A program made the position numbers and the translations under genes. This document shows, piece by piece, positions 50,021 to 62,290 of a stretch of DNA of 64,000 nt (positions are counted from its first letter, which is position 1; each line of letters opens with the position of its first letter). The stretch lies in NCBI GenBank assembly GCA_020086605.1, contig JACBWW010000029.1, positions 4,209,385 through 4,273,384 of the forward strand, given 5' to 3'. This DNA is from Lanius collurio. Its lineage: Eukaryota > Chordata > Aves > Passeriformes > Laniidae. The notes beneath the pieces were generated by a model, which was not told the DNA's origin, did no database searches, and was given only the letters and a program-made list of their open reading frames with translations.

Positions 50021-52385
50021 GCTATGCATAGCTCACGGATTTATTATGTTTTTCTCCAGTTGCAAAAGCTTTGCTAGCCCTGTTTCCTTTTTCCCTGCCC
50101 TCCTTTATTTCCAGCTATGTAGACCTCTGTGGCTCCCCATCCCAGCTACAACTGCAGTGCTTGTCGTGCTTTGTGCAACAACAGGATGGAAAACAGGGCC
50201 CTTTTGTCTTCTTCTAGCTTTTGGGAGACCATAAATGCAACTGAAACCTGGATATCCCAACAGTTTTGGTTAATGCTCCTCAGTGAGGCTTCACTCCAGG
50301 AGAGATGAGACAAACCCAGGAGGACAAGGACCTTCTTCTCCCTTCCATATCCAAAAGCAACAGGGTGGGAATATATTTCTCTGTGGAGTAAAGAGGATCT
50401 TAATTCTTCAGCTAGAAATCTCTCAGCTGTTTAGACAAGAATGGAGGAAGCTGGAGGGAGGAAAAATTTGTGTCCATCACAGCAGGGATGCATAATAAGC
50501 TGAAGAGAGAGGGAGATTGTGAACACATTTCTTCCCAGAGTCTTTAAAGTCAAGATAGCAGCTTTATCTTCCTTTAAAATCAAGGAAATCCGGGCTCTGG
50601 GGGAGAGAGACAAGGGACAGATGAATGGGTTTCCTCTAAGCACATGTAATATATATCAGGGTCTGAAGAACATTGGTCATAACTCTTGGACAGTGCCTCA
50701 GAAGAAAATAAATAAGGAGGAGAGCTGGGCTCACCTCAGGGGCTGCTTGGAGCAGGAGAGCTGAGCCTGGACACACTGCAGACAGGGAATTCCTCTCTAC
50801 TTTCTGCTCACAGGAGGCATTTGGGTTTACCTGAACAGTTATGAGAGGTGGGGAAAAAAAATCAAAACAACTGACCCACTTTTTTAACACAACTCCCTAG
50901 AAGTACGACATATCTTTCCTACTGAGTGTCAACTTTCCACAGTTATGTGAACGTCACAGGAACTACACTGAGGTATTCCAGGTGATGAATAGGCCCATAT
51001 AAAATGCCAGAAGTCCTCCTCCTACTGGGGATCAGGTTTGTTTGGTAAAATAGTTTAAGAGAAATATGGAGCACTGTGGGAGAAGGTTACATTTTCTCAG
51101 TGTGCTTAATTCCAACAAGGACTGGGGGGACTGGAATAAAACTGCTGTGCAGCAGGGAGAGGGAGATGCCCACTGGTTACCCACCTCCACCAGAAGTTGC
51201 AGAATGAGTCAATCTGACCTCTGACTGCATACATGGGAGTCCATAGATGGACCAAAGCCTTAACCAGAACCCTAAAAAAGGGCACAGATCAGAGCTTGCT
51301 TTGGTTTACAGTGTGGGCTTTCCACTGCATGAGCATCCGTGTGGCAGTGAGAGAAGCAGAGAGGACCATCCCTTCTTGAGAACATTTAGAAGCAGAAAAA
51401 CCCAATCACAAATGCTTTGAAGAGAGCAAAATTCCTTCCATCAACTCACTGGGCTCACAGATGAATGATTCACTGGTGAGGGGGTTTTGGCCACAGCAAA
51501 GATGAAAGAAGATGCTGCTCTCAGAGCAGGTTGGGGGCCAGGCTGATCACACCCTTCTATATCACATTCATGGGCCAGACTGAGTCTATTTAACATCTAC
51601 TCAGCCCTCATGGAATCAGAGAAAAGGCATTATCAAATATTTCTTACTGCCAGAGGGTTTCTAAACTTGCCAGGTGCCAGAATGGGGCTGCTCCCTGCGA
51701 ACCCCTCTGCCTTCCCAGGGTCTGGGGGGGCCGTGGTCACCGGGCTTTGCATGAGCTGCCACCAGTGAGGTCCCATTTTCACTCAAACCATGTTCAGCTA
51801 CTGGGCGGGGGGAGGAATGTAAAGGGACTTCTGAAAGCAGGAAAACAAATCCATAGCTAGTAAATTATATATAGCTCTTATCCCACAATTAGTTTGTAAT
51901 TCTGAAGGACTGCAGACAGTCAGACTCCTGTGTAATAATCCCCGAGATCAGATTCACATTGAATTGAAGGACTTTGAAGAAAGATAGGCAACAAAAATTA
52001 GGCCAGGATCTATACCAGCTTACACTAGTAAAAGCACCTATAAGAGGTTTTAGCAAAAATGTGAGCCCTTTTCTTCAGTTAATTTGTTATTTGCATAAGT
52101 TCTTTCCCCCTTTGGATGTTTTCTCTATCTTAAACCCAGATTCTTCTTCATTACTACTTCAGTGTTGGCCATAGTGGAGTTACTCCTAAGTTACACCATT
52201 GTAAACACTGTTGGAAAACAGACATCACTGTGGGAGAAAAGATACATATTTCCAGTCTGGATAATTAGAAATGGACACTGAAAACAATGTGTGCTTTATA
52301 TATCACATCATATATATTTGGGTATATAACACTGCAAAATAGGTGGTAGTTGAATTCATCCATTCATCATAAATATTGATTACTT
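50021..52385. other. Non-coding stretch
   Basis: No supportable gene. Short GC-rich runs with G6-G7 occur at about 51723-51730 and 51804-51812. No repeat family is recognised. Confidence 0.6.
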
Positions 52386-52389
52386 GCGT

Positions 52390-52495
52390 AGTAAGTGATA
52401 AATCAAAATGCAGTAATCACTAAATCAAAGATTTATATGAGTAAAGAGCAGCTAAGCAATTAATCATTTGCATGTACAGCCAATGATTAATTAGG
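52390..52495. promoter_or_regulatory. Palindromic homeodomain sites around a POU octamer
   Basis: AATTAATCATT (52458-52468) and AATGATTAATT (52482-52492) are exact 11-bp reverse complements. The left arm overlaps a perfect octamer, ATTTGCAT (52466-52473). Upstream, at 52395-52435, are further AATCAAA and ATCAAAG TCF-like words. Paired homeodomain sites next to an octamer are a known arrangement for POU/homeodomain co-binding; that it is used here is inference. Confidence 0.4.
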
Positions 52496-54133
52496 TTCCA
52501 GTCTGAAAGTATAGGGGCTGTTTTACAATTAAGACTATTACAGATAGGGTTTATATATTTTTTTCTTAAACATCCTGTTCTTGAAAAGGAGATAAGTTGA
52601 CCCCAAACAAACAATGCTCTGAGAAGGATCAGATGATGCAGTTGTGTGTTTACATTCCAGGCTCTCAGTTCCTAGAAGCACAGATCAGAGCAGGCGGAAG
52701 CAGCAGGAATCTGCTAAAATCTCATAGTCAGACCCTTCACTCTGCCTGGGCTTGCTCTGCTCCACAGCTTGGAACACACACCCACCCCAAAGCAATGGGA
52801 TTTGGGGGTTAAAGCCATCAGCAAGTCTGTCTTGGGGCACCACAGATCCTGGGGGCTGTCTCTGACCAGTGTCTGCAAAGACCCAACAGAGGCACAGGGT
52901 GCTTCTGACACCCCAGACACAGCAGCTTTGCACAGGCAGGGGGAAAAGCTGGAAACATCACCAGGTGCCCCAGACCTTCCTGTTGCAGAGGAAAGTGTGT
53001 CCTGTGAGCCCCAGGAAGCACCAGCTGCAGCATCCCAGCAGTGGGCCCTGGTGACAGGGACAAGGGCAGCATCCAGGGCAAGCCACAGCTCTGGGTTATC
53101 ATCACTCCCTGATCCAGATCACTGCAGAAATTGTGGTGTGTCCCCTCCATGCTTTGACATGACCCGTGCAGGATTCAGGTTTGATTCTCCAGCACTGCTC
53201 CAACTCCACTGGAAGCACTGGATCTGCCACGGGATCAGCTGTGCAGCTCAGCAGAGCTGGCACAAGACAAATATTTGTTCCCAAATTCTCCTACCAGCAA
53301 GAGCTTCTCCTTATGCCAGCCAGCTGTTTGGCAAGAGCTGTTTCCTGCTCTTATTCATTGTGATGCCTCAGCCAGGCTAATTCTTGTGCCTGGGAGAGAG
53401 CAGCATTAGCACCATGTGATGAATATTTTATCCCCCTCCCTTCTCCCAGAGAGCTGAAGAACAGGCCTGGGAGCAGCTAAAAACCAGAGAAGAGCAACAG
53501 GGCATGCTACCTTCTCTCAAGGTGTACCCTCAGTTCAGAAAGATGAGGATCCAGTTCATGCAAAATGCTCTTTCTTTGGCTTTCTGCAGCATGACTACAG
53601 TGTAAATCCAGCTGGGTGTTGGCAGTGCCCATCACACATCTGCATCACAGCTGTGCCAGCTGTACCTGTGCCACTGCTCAGACACAGGTGAGCAAGAGTT
53701 GGACCTGAAAGGGAAGCTCTCAAGGAAGGAAAACCACCTTGTGCCAGAGAAACCAGTTTTCTTCCTTGTCTCTTTTTCTTAATCTCCCCCTATTATTTTT
53801 CAGGGTGCTGACTCCACCTCCCTTCTCTGGGAGAGGACATGATAGGGATGTGGATACACAGATGTCTCTGAGAACCCTCTATTTTGGCTGAAAGGCTCTA
53901 GCTGGAGCCTCCTTCACCTAGACACTGCAAATTACTCTTTTTATATGATGTGCTTATTGAAAATGAAGAGGTCATGAGTCTGCAACCCCACCTGTGCACC
54001 TTCCCAAGGCTCTCCATAAGCCCAGCTAAATCAGGTGAGAGCTCTGGGGCTGTGTGGGCAGTGACAAGTTCCCAGATATTTAGTTTGCTCATCCAGAAAT
54101 GCAGTTAAGTGTTACCCAGATAAATCCAGATTT

Positions 54134-54160
54134 AAAAAAAAAAAAAATAAAAATAAAAAA
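54134..54160. repeat. Poly-A/AAAAT tract
   Basis: An A14 run is followed by AAAAT units. It is a simple sequence. Confidence 0.9.
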
Positions 54161-55419
54161 CCACAACAGTATTTTTTAAGAAAAAGTCCAATCATGCTGT
54201 TTGACATTTTCGAAATGAAATGTAACAGCTCTGTATTTCAGCTGGAAGGTTTTGAGACCAAATTTGCTCAAACTCAGGCTTTTTATATATAGATGTATAC
54301 CCTTTTTAAAAGCAGAACAAAACAACATGTTTTGCATAATTCGAAGTGATAGTTTTCAGAAGAGATGACAGTGGGGAGAGCTATTTCAGAAGAAAACTTG
54401 CTTTGTGTTCTCGTAAAATGGTGAGCAAGCTGAAAAATTAATTATGCACACATCTCTAAAGCCCAAACTGCACGGTGCAGCCTGGGCCCAGGCAGGGGTA
54501 CCTTAGAAGCCCCTCCTGGCCAACAATTGCTTTCTGATCCTGCTTCACCTCTGATATGAAAACTGGACGAGGTGTGAGAGGATCATGTGGCTGTTGGTGG
54601 GTGCTCTGCACAGAGGCAGGATCCTTCCTGCAGAGCAGTGCCTGCAAATGCTCTTTTTGACCTCGTTTTGCCTCAATGCCTGCATTACTCACTCTGAATT
54701 TGGCTGTGTCTACCTTTCTCTCAAGCCTCTTGTCTCAACTTATTTGTGTTAAGTGTAGGACACATGGACAAAATAACCAGAGCGATGCCAAAGCTGTAAC
54801 CCAACCCTGCGTGTTCTAAAAACTGCAGGAAAGGAAAAAGAGCACTTTTTTGGTGGGGAGAGAGGGAGAGGAGAGGGGGAACTGGGATAAGGAATCAGCT
54901 AATTAGCCTCATCTACATTTCAGCTACATGGTTCACAGGTACTAAATCATTCCTGACATATTTGGGTTGCCATTTATTACCAAAATTATTCAATGTGAAT
55001 TTTGCCATTTAGGACATGTTAAGAAAAATACTTATGCCTTCGGAGTGACTCCAGCTCTGATCCCTTCTGACATAACAGCACCAGTGGGCCCCAGTTTAAG
55101 TGCAGGCATCCCTGGCCACAGTAGCAGCCTGGGCACACAGCTGGATGCACAGCTGGCTGAACAGGACTGCAGGACTGGATTCACATTGAGAGACCAGGGT
55201 GCTCAAAAGTGATTTCTTAGGCCAAAACCCCCACATCTCCACCATCCCCCACAAAGCTACAAATTAATACCTCCTGCTCTGATAATCTCAGCTTTCAGTG
55301 GAGCGTTCCTGAGATATACTGGAGATTTTGCATGCAAAAAGGCTTAAAACTTTGTCTTGAAACTGCATAATCTCAGTGGAAACACAGCCCCACACCAAAG
55401 GATACACACAAATATGTGT

Positions 55420-55437
55420 ACACACACACACACACAC
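55420..55437. repeat. (AC)9 microsatellite
   Basis: Nine uninterrupted AC units are present. It is a typical short dinucleotide microsatellite. Confidence 0.95.
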
Positions 55438-57662
55438 TGCACATGACTGGGCCTTATATTTTTAGTTAACTTTTCGTTGTTCACTGGTGTGTTGTCCACA
55501 TTGTGTTCAGCCACAGTGCTACCCCACTAAAATAAAACCAAAAAAACCAAAAAACTAACTCAAACCTACTCAGCAGGTAAGTCCTCCTGGGAGAGTGGGA
55601 TTTAGAAAGATAAGTGTTTAAATCACTTCCCTGCAGCCTGTTACCCTCCTGAGCCTCTTGATCCAGCTCCATTGAGATCCCCTCTCAGTTCCTCTTCATT
55701 TTTACTCTGCATTTTAAATCCCAGCCCTGCTAAAGCCTCTGATCCTTTCAGGTAAGAGCACTAACCTGAATTATCACCCCCTGAACTCCACTCCACACTC
55801 ATGGATGGCAGCATCACCAGTGCAGGGAGGCTTGAGATGGTTCCTGTGAGCCAGACCTGGAAATGGCCCAGCTCCACCCTGTATCTGCAGCAGGTCGTAG
55901 CTCTGTCCAGATCACCACCAGTGCTGCCCCTGACCACCAGTGCAAACAGCTTTTCTCTGTCCTGCTGCACTCTCACTGCTCTTCCAAATGTGGATGAGAT
56001 TCAGCACACTTGTATAACTCTGTGTTTACATCTGTAGGTCCCCATTTAATAACTTTAAGATGCAGTGGCTAATTTCAAAGAAAATTCAACTCAGAAACTG
56101 AGGTTTCTGAGATAGGAAGTTCAAGCAGGTTTTATGAAAATAGATTCCTGATAAAGGAAACTGTTTTTATTAATGCCTACTAAAGAGAAAATGCTAATAA
56201 ACTCACCCTTTATTAGACATTTGAGAATCAATGTAGAAAAAAAATGTTGGATTCCCAGCTCATCAGTCCTGTTGTTCATGGAAAAAATTTTCTAATCTGG
56301 ATTTAGTTTGCTCTGGGCCACTGCAGCCAAACTCTAAAAAAAATAAGTTGCCTGTGCATTCTCTTATAAATTAGTTAACAAAGCCCACCCTACATTTGAG
56401 GTGGCATTCCCCACATTGTGACAGGATGAAAATGAATTTTAATGATATATTTTTAGCTGGCCAGTTCCTCTGCCACTGAAAATCAGCATGAGTCCACAGG
56501 CGCAAATAAAGCAAAGCTGATTTCCACCACTTTACTCATTATTGTTGAGAATATATTCATTCCTGTGTCTCTGAGTTCAAAGAGGAAAATAAAAATAGCC
56601 TTTTTCATTAAAAAAAATCAAAGTGGGAGGGGTTAGTTGGCAAGATTTTTCCAGTGAATGGGTCTTGCTTTTGCAACTGGCTTCCAACTGAGTCCAAGGC
56701 AGGCTGAATTTGACTTTAAGACTATCTGCTGAGCTACTTTCCCAGGCATTTGAAACAGATGAGATGGAACAGCAGTTTTTTTTCCCTTAGCCAGGGCCAG
56801 TTTCCTATCAGAGGTGCAAATTCAGATTTATCTACTACAAGGAGCTTAATAAAAAACACCCTTTCCCCCTCCCCCAGTCACTGGTTATCATAAACAAATC
56901 CCTCAGCAGAAGCTAAAAAGAAGATACTTTGAGGTTAAAAGCAGCCTTTAAAAGAAAATGATGTTGTACATCATCCCAAAATTTAATATGACTTTATGCA
57001 CAATAGTAATGTGCCTGGTAATGCAAAGATTTTTCTAAAGTAGCTTAATAACAAGCCAATATTCTCTTCCTTAAAAAATGAAAATGTATGTCAAAAAAGG
57101 ATCTAATGTAGCTGCATCTTGTATCCATTGATGGAGAGAGCTGATTTACATAGATAGCATTTAACATACTATCATCATTATCCTATCAGTCTTCTGTCTA
57201 ATCTGGAAGCCTTGAGACAGAGTTCTCAATGTTCTCTGAGGTAAAAAAAATACCAACCAAAATTATGGTAAAGGGGGAGAAAAAATCAGTGAGGGACAGA
57301 TGAATATCAAATCAGATGAGATAAAAATGGGCCTTTTTTTTAGCCAGCATAGAATGAGCTTAAACTGCTGAAAAGTGGATAAAACAAATAACGTTTAAGA
57401 CTGTAGCATACGGTACCACAATGATGAGGAATAAAAGAGAGAATTATGTTAATGGTCAGGCCTGCGTGTGCTTGTGGAGACTGCTCTTAGATTGCTTGTG
57501 ATGGCTTGAAGGATGCAGATAGATAGTGTGGGTCTCTGGAATCCAGGCGGTGTACAATGTTCGTTTCCTTTCCCTCTCCCCCTCTTTTCCATGAATTTAA
57601 CACTTGTGAAGAATGTAAACAACTGAAGGAGGCCTTCTGCTGTGAGCAGAGTGGTGCCACAT

Positions 57663-57783
57663 TGTCTTGGGGTGACTGGATGTTATATTCCCTATTCGAT
57701 GCTCCATGCCCAGAAATTGGTTGTGTGCCTTTCTGTGCAGGGAGCATGGAATAGGGAATACAGCATCCAGTCACCCCAAGACA
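57663..57783. repeat. 121-bp fold-back element, miRNA-like hairpin
   Basis: Positions 57663-57716 and 57730-57783 form a near-perfect inverted repeat of 54 bp per arm, without indels, around a 13-base loop. Only five pairs fail: 57683/57763, 57685/57761, 57698/57748, 57706/57740 and 57710/57736. The first becomes a G-U wobble in a plus-strand RNA and the second in a minus-strand RNA, so either transcript pairs 50 of 54. The outer 20 bp are identical. The element starts TGTCTTGG and ends CCAAGACA. The 5-mer CACAT abuts it on both sides (57658-57662 and 57784-57788), as a target-site duplication would. I read it as a MITE-like palindromic insertion that could be transcribed into a hairpin RNA substrate for small-RNA processing. 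The superfamily is not identified and transcription is not shown. Confidence 0.9.
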
Positions 57784-57799
57784 CACATGAAAACCTAGA

Positions 57800-58680
57800 C
57801 AAGGTGAGACTGACTGAAGTCAGTGAGGTTTTGTGCTTCTCTCTGTTTGGACCAAGCTTGTATTAAACTGCTCATCTTCACACAGGTGTGTGGTTATGTT
57901 AACATTTCCTACCCCTTGCTCTCTCTTACTTTTAGTCTTTCTTTAAACTCAGCAAACCCACCTGTGTTTGTCCCTTTCCCAGCCCTGGTGTGTCCCCCCA
58001 CGCCACAGAGGGCTGCCCCAAGCTCCACAGTGCCCTGCCCAGGTCTGCAGGTCCGTTCACACTTCCCAGTAACACCACAGGGCTGAGGTTTTCAGAGAGG
58101 AAGAGAAGAAACAGCACTTCTGTTTGTCCAAAACCATTTTCTTTTGAAAAGAGGGCAACAAAGCAGGTGGCAACTCAGAAAGGCAGATGAGGAGACCGGG
58201 GCAGGGCTCAGGTCAGCAGGTTAGGGCATCAAACACGGCAGAAGAGAGCCGGCAGCCAAGGAAACCGCGCGGGCTCCCGGGTGAGGTGACATTATGGCCT
58301 TGCGGCTCCTTTGCTGCACTCTGCACCTTTAAACTCTTATTGAGGGGGCTTAACTGCAGCCACATGAGCCAGGCCTGATGCAGGGCCATATCCAGGAGCC
58401 ACCCAGACAGCAGGATGAGGTACATGCCTGTGACTGACCCACAGCATAAGAGGACAGAGATTTTCTGTGGCGTTTTATGGGGGCCCATATGGCCCAGCCA
58501 CTGGGACATCCCACCTCTCCAACCAGTCCTTTGGCTCCTGCCCACTTGTCTGCCTGTTGGACAGACTGGTTCCCTCAGTCAAAACTAAACAACTTTCATG
58601 ATGTAAGGATGTGGTCACCCTCTTTGTCTGAGAAGGCATGGCAGGAATTCCCACAGCAGAAGAGCTCCAGGCACTGATCC
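57800..58680. other. Non-coding stretch with a GC-rich spot
   Basis: No supportable gene. About eight CpGs gather at 58195-58305, densest around 58264-58280 (CCGCGCGGG then CCCGGG). This is a minor GC patch, not a full CpG island. Confidence 0.5.
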
Positions 58681-58695
58681 AAATCTGCCTCGAGT

Positions 58696-58739
58696 GAGCT
58701 GAGTTAGGCGGCTTCCAACATCATTTGGATCAGGCCCTT
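58696..58739 (+). mobile_element. Possible old CR1/L3-like fragment
   Basis: GAGCTGAGTTAGGCGGC followed by ATTTGGATCAGGCCC resembles words of an ancient amniote retroelement 3' region, as remembered. It is very short and no alignment was made, so this is a weak call. Confidence 0.25.
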
Positions 58740-60837
58740 CAGGAAAAAAATAAAGCAACACCTCTAGCAGAAAACAAGGATTTACCTTTGCATCCCATTC
58801 ACCTCTCCCAGGACCCCAAACTCTCCTTGCTCGTAGGGGAGCCATGCACAAATTCCCAAGTGTGGGCACAGCACAAATTCCCAGAGTGAGAGCAGGAAAC
58901 CGGAGGGCACCGAAGGAAAGGGATCATCCCTCTGGTACTGTCTGTGCCACACATGTCCCCATGGCTGCTCAGCCCTCATTCAGTGCTGCATCTGCCCCGA
59001 CATAGAAGCCAGGATGATGCAATATAAAGCCCAGTCTAGTCACTGCAGCTCATTATGAGGGAGAATAGAGCAAATTTTCCCCTTACATGGACACGGAGAG
59101 CCAAAGCCATGCTGCTACTGGCGGAGTTCCCCTGTGGTTGCAACTATAGGGCACCCAGCAGGGATTTAATCCTGTTGTAAGCAGCATTATCTTGAGCTCA
59201 GATATTTGTTCTGGGCTTCACAGGGTTAGCAGTAGGGATCAGTCCTGCCCCCAAAACCTAGTGGCTTTCAACGTGGAACGTGATCATTTTATTAAAGGGA
59301 TTATGCACCATTGCTTGTTGGCAACCACAAAGCACCAGACCCAGTGACTCGGGAGGTGCCTTCCAGTCTTCTGCTGCTGTGTTGCTAATTGAAAGAAATG
59401 CTGTTGGTTCCCTGTTCTCAACAGTTATCATACACAAATCCCTTGGAGATCTTGCAGGTTTCCCTGGGAGCCCAAGGATCCTGGGACACGAAAAGTCTTT
59501 TAGAATTTCTAACCCATATTTACCTGTCTCAGTTTCCTATTTTTTCAGAAGTAGAGAAAAAAAACTGGGATCTTGGAAGAGTGAGTTGCAGCATTATTTT
59601 TTCATAAATACATCTTGCTTTGACTCCTTGATATTGTCCTTTTCAAGCACATGAAGCCTGATCACCAGAGCTCAGAGCAGCAGACAGGAGGTAAAATGGC
59701 AGAAATCTAGACTAGGAAGAGCCACTCTCTTCACACTTAATCCACACCAGCTTAAAAAATATCTCCTAGAAAACAAGTTCCCTGAAGTGAATTGCCTGGA
59801 GCAGAAGAGACAAAGGAAAATGAGATGCAGAATGTTTAGCAAACCTTTTCCAACCAACCACAGGGTTAAATGGGCTTAATGGAAAGGAAAGTTTTCTTGA
59901 GGAGGAATAGAAATAGATGGGTCTCACCCCCTTTTAGATGAGAAGGCACTGCTCTGGTACAGCCTGAGCTATTTACCTTCTCTGTGGTCTGAGGGACTGG
60001 CAGATAAAAAGCTCTTGGGTACCATGTCCACTCGTGCCAGGTGGGCTCGTGTGATTTAGAAGCAAGATTGAGGTTGCAGCACAAAGTTTCAGAGATGATC
60101 ACATCATCTCACCCCCCCACACCTCCCCAAGCAGGCAAGAGAGAAATGGAAGGATTTCCCTTTAAAGGAGTTCATCTGGAAGAGATAGAAAATAAATCTT
60201 CTTCTTAAATAGGATAACTGAGAATGCCCTGATCCTGGAGACAGACATCTAAGCAGATGCAAAAGACTCGTTGAAGACAAGCATTAGTGTTTGTAAGATA
60301 AAGCCTTTATTGATACTTAAAGTTCCATCAGTTTAACTAAATGTATTTTTAAAACTCATTTAGTGAAAACATGCAAAACCCTTGGGCAGACACTCTAAAA
60401 TTGTTTTAATGGTTTTAAATTGAATTGGCTTCATGATTCCTTACTAAATTAGACTGTGCTAACTTTAAATTGTTCTGCAAGTAGCCACACAGCACTGTGC
60501 ACAAGAAAAACTGAGGCAAGTTTTCAATGCAATTTCAGTCAAACCACCTTAGATATAAGCGTGGAAAGAGCTTTAAACTTAGAAAGCTCATTAAATGTGG
60601 GATGGAGACACAGCATCTGACTAAACACACTGAACACACTGAACCTTGTCTGCTGAGACACTGCATCAAACTTCTAAAAACTGATTTATTTGCTTTCTTA
60701 ATTGCTCTGTACAATTTTTAAGTACTCAGTTGACTACTGATAAACGGTTTTCTAGAGTAAATCTCTGTAGCTCTCATGCTCATTGGAGTCTGCTGGGTTT
60801 GACACTCCAGGAGACTTCACAAGAAGTTTTTAACTTC
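58740..60837. other. Non-coding stretch
   Basis: No supportable gene. Somewhat conserved-looking sequence lies at 59020-59230 without clear motif clusters. AT-rich from about 60290 to 60480. Confidence 0.6.
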
Positions 60838-60857
60838 TTTTTTTTTTTTTTTTTTTT
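60838..60857. repeat. Poly-T tract of 20
   Basis: An uninterrupted T20 run lies about 50 bases upstream of the possible coding frame at 60906. It could be a simple repeat, or it could serve as a polypyrimidine tract ahead of an AG acceptor between 60875 and 60895. Confidence 0.95.
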
Positions 60858-60905
60858 GGTTCCTCCATGACTTTCTGAGATGGAAAGCAAAGAGGTGACA
60901 ATAAA

Positions 60906-61205
60906 ATGGCAGCACCCAGAGACAGCAATGACAGCTCCACAGACTGTGATACTGAAAGAGTGACAAGTATTTCTAAAGGCTGCTTTGACAACTTATACCA
61001 GAGTTTTCCTTTAAGTTACAATCATTCCTGTGAAGCAGTGAAATTGGTGCCTGAAGGATCTGAAGATGAAGAAATAAACTTGTGTAAAGTTAGCAGTATC
61101 TTACAGTGCTCATGGAGCATCAGTTATATTTATAATGCCCTGTCCTACACCTGCCAAAGTTGCCTTGAGACCCTTTTGCTCTGCCATGGTACAGAAGATT
61201 ATTAA
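60906..61205 (+). CDS. Possible small protein or first coding exon, unrecognised
   Basis: A frame of 99 codons starts at ATG 60906 and ends at TAA 61203-61205. Its first roughly 60 residues look more protein-like than other frames in the window. They are polar and Ser/Asp-rich at the N-terminus, then have spaced Cys and aromatic residues, then an acidic run EGSEDEE near residue 50. A poly-T tract and candidate AG acceptors lie just upstream, and a weak GT donor is possible after the codon for Lys near 61089, so residues beyond about 60 may be intronic read-through. AATAAA follows the stop at once. I do not recognise the family and see no signal peptide or membrane segment. Chance or a decayed exon remain likely. 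Confidence 0.2.
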   Translation: MAAPRDSNDSSTDCDTERVTSISKGCFDNLYQSFPLSYNHSCEAVKLVPEGSEDEEINLCKVSSILQCSWSISYIYNALSYTCQSCLETLLLCHGTEDY

Positions 61206-62160
61206 TAAAGCTCCTGCTCTGCTCCTGACAGCTCCAAGGGAGCAAACAGGGAGGAATTGTGGGCTGATGGCCTGGGCTGCCTCACTGGTACCTGTCCTGC
61301 TTCTTGGTGTCACTCCCAGACCCTCTTAGGACCTTCCCAATACCTGACAATGGGACTGTTGTTACCTTCCCTGCTGCAGGCACTCCTGGTTAATGCGAGG
61401 GGTTCCTGGATTAGTGTCGTTGTCATGAGCAGATTGAGGTTTGCTCCCTGCTCTCTGTGCTCTGATGAGGCTCTGTAGCCATTCTGCTGGACAATCCCTA
61501 CCCCAGAGCCCAGCAAGGAAGGGAAGGGATACATGAGTCCATGCTGGGATGGCACTGGTGACCAGTGCTGTGTGAGAGCTATAAATTTAGCAGCTGAGGT
61601 GTTTAAACCAGGGAAATCCAGACCCACATCCCTGTCCCCCAAATGCTCCAAGCAGAAAACAGTTACCTGCTGCACTCTCCAGTCAGGATTTAGCCTGAAG
61701 GTTCAGCCTAACCCTTGAAATTTGCTTTCACCTGCCTAGTGAAATGATTGCTTACCTAAATAATTCAGTTGTTGTCAGCTTTATCAGCTGGACATCAGGT
61801 TATTATTGTTTAGAGGGCAGCAAATCATTCCATGGGGAAGTGGGAATCATTTGAGATCTGCAAAAGCTGGCAAACAGACAAACACCGAGATGTCAGGGAA
61901 CTTCTGGGCCTGATGCACTTGGCTTACACAGTTTGGTCCCTTCCACCAAAAGGCCAACATCCTTAATTTTGTCTTTTCCCTGGAATGGGGAAATTCCTTC
62001 TTTTCCAGGCCAATCAACAGAAGCTCACTGAGATTTATGGCTTTGATGAGTGAAATTTTCAGCCTTGAACCTACAGACTGATGCTTTAAATACATTATAG
62101 AGATTATCAGCAATGTATCAAGGTGTCTTTGCAGGATGGTATAAACTTCTACTGCACTAC
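61206..62160. other. Non-coding stretch
   Basis: No further gene is supportable. Open frames are short and overlap on both strands. No repeat family is recognised. Confidence 0.55.
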
Positions 62161-62164
62161 TTAT

Positions 62165-62290
62165 TGCCATAAACCATACTCCCAGGTTTTTATTTATATG
62201 CGCATTAGCTCAATATGATTGGATCTGTAGCCAGCCCTGTGGACTGGAGTAATTTATATATATCAATAAAGGTCTCCAGCCAGCCACTGG
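62165..62290. promoter_or_regulatory. Conserved-looking AT-rich patch, weak
   Basis: It contains ATATGCGCATTAGC, TCAATATGATTGGATC and GTAATTTATATATATCAATAAAGG, giving homeodomain/PBX-like words and an isolated CpG. Evidence is word composition only. Confidence 0.25.

Larger units (their letters stand above)
52496..57600. other. Non-coding stretch
   Basis: No supportable gene. The longest open frame of the window (52769-53380, 203 codons, plus) lies in GC-richer DNA that is also open on the minus strand, and shows no domain I recognise. AT-rich conserved-looking words occur at 56960-57190, without a clear boundary. Confidence 0.6.

Noticed and set aside
52769..53380. 203-codon plus-strand open frame, the longest in the window
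   Set aside because: It lies in GC-richer DNA where the minus strand is also open, low in stops by composition. No domain, signal or splice context was recognised.
42907..55012. Shared word GAATTTTGCCATTTA near 42908 and 54998
   Set aside because: A single 15-base match in AT-rich DNA with no similarity in the flanks; probably coincidence.
57487..57866. Similar peptides encoded on both strands around 57.7 kb
   Set aside because: The similarity is a direct consequence of the inverted repeat at 57663-57783, not of duplicated genes.
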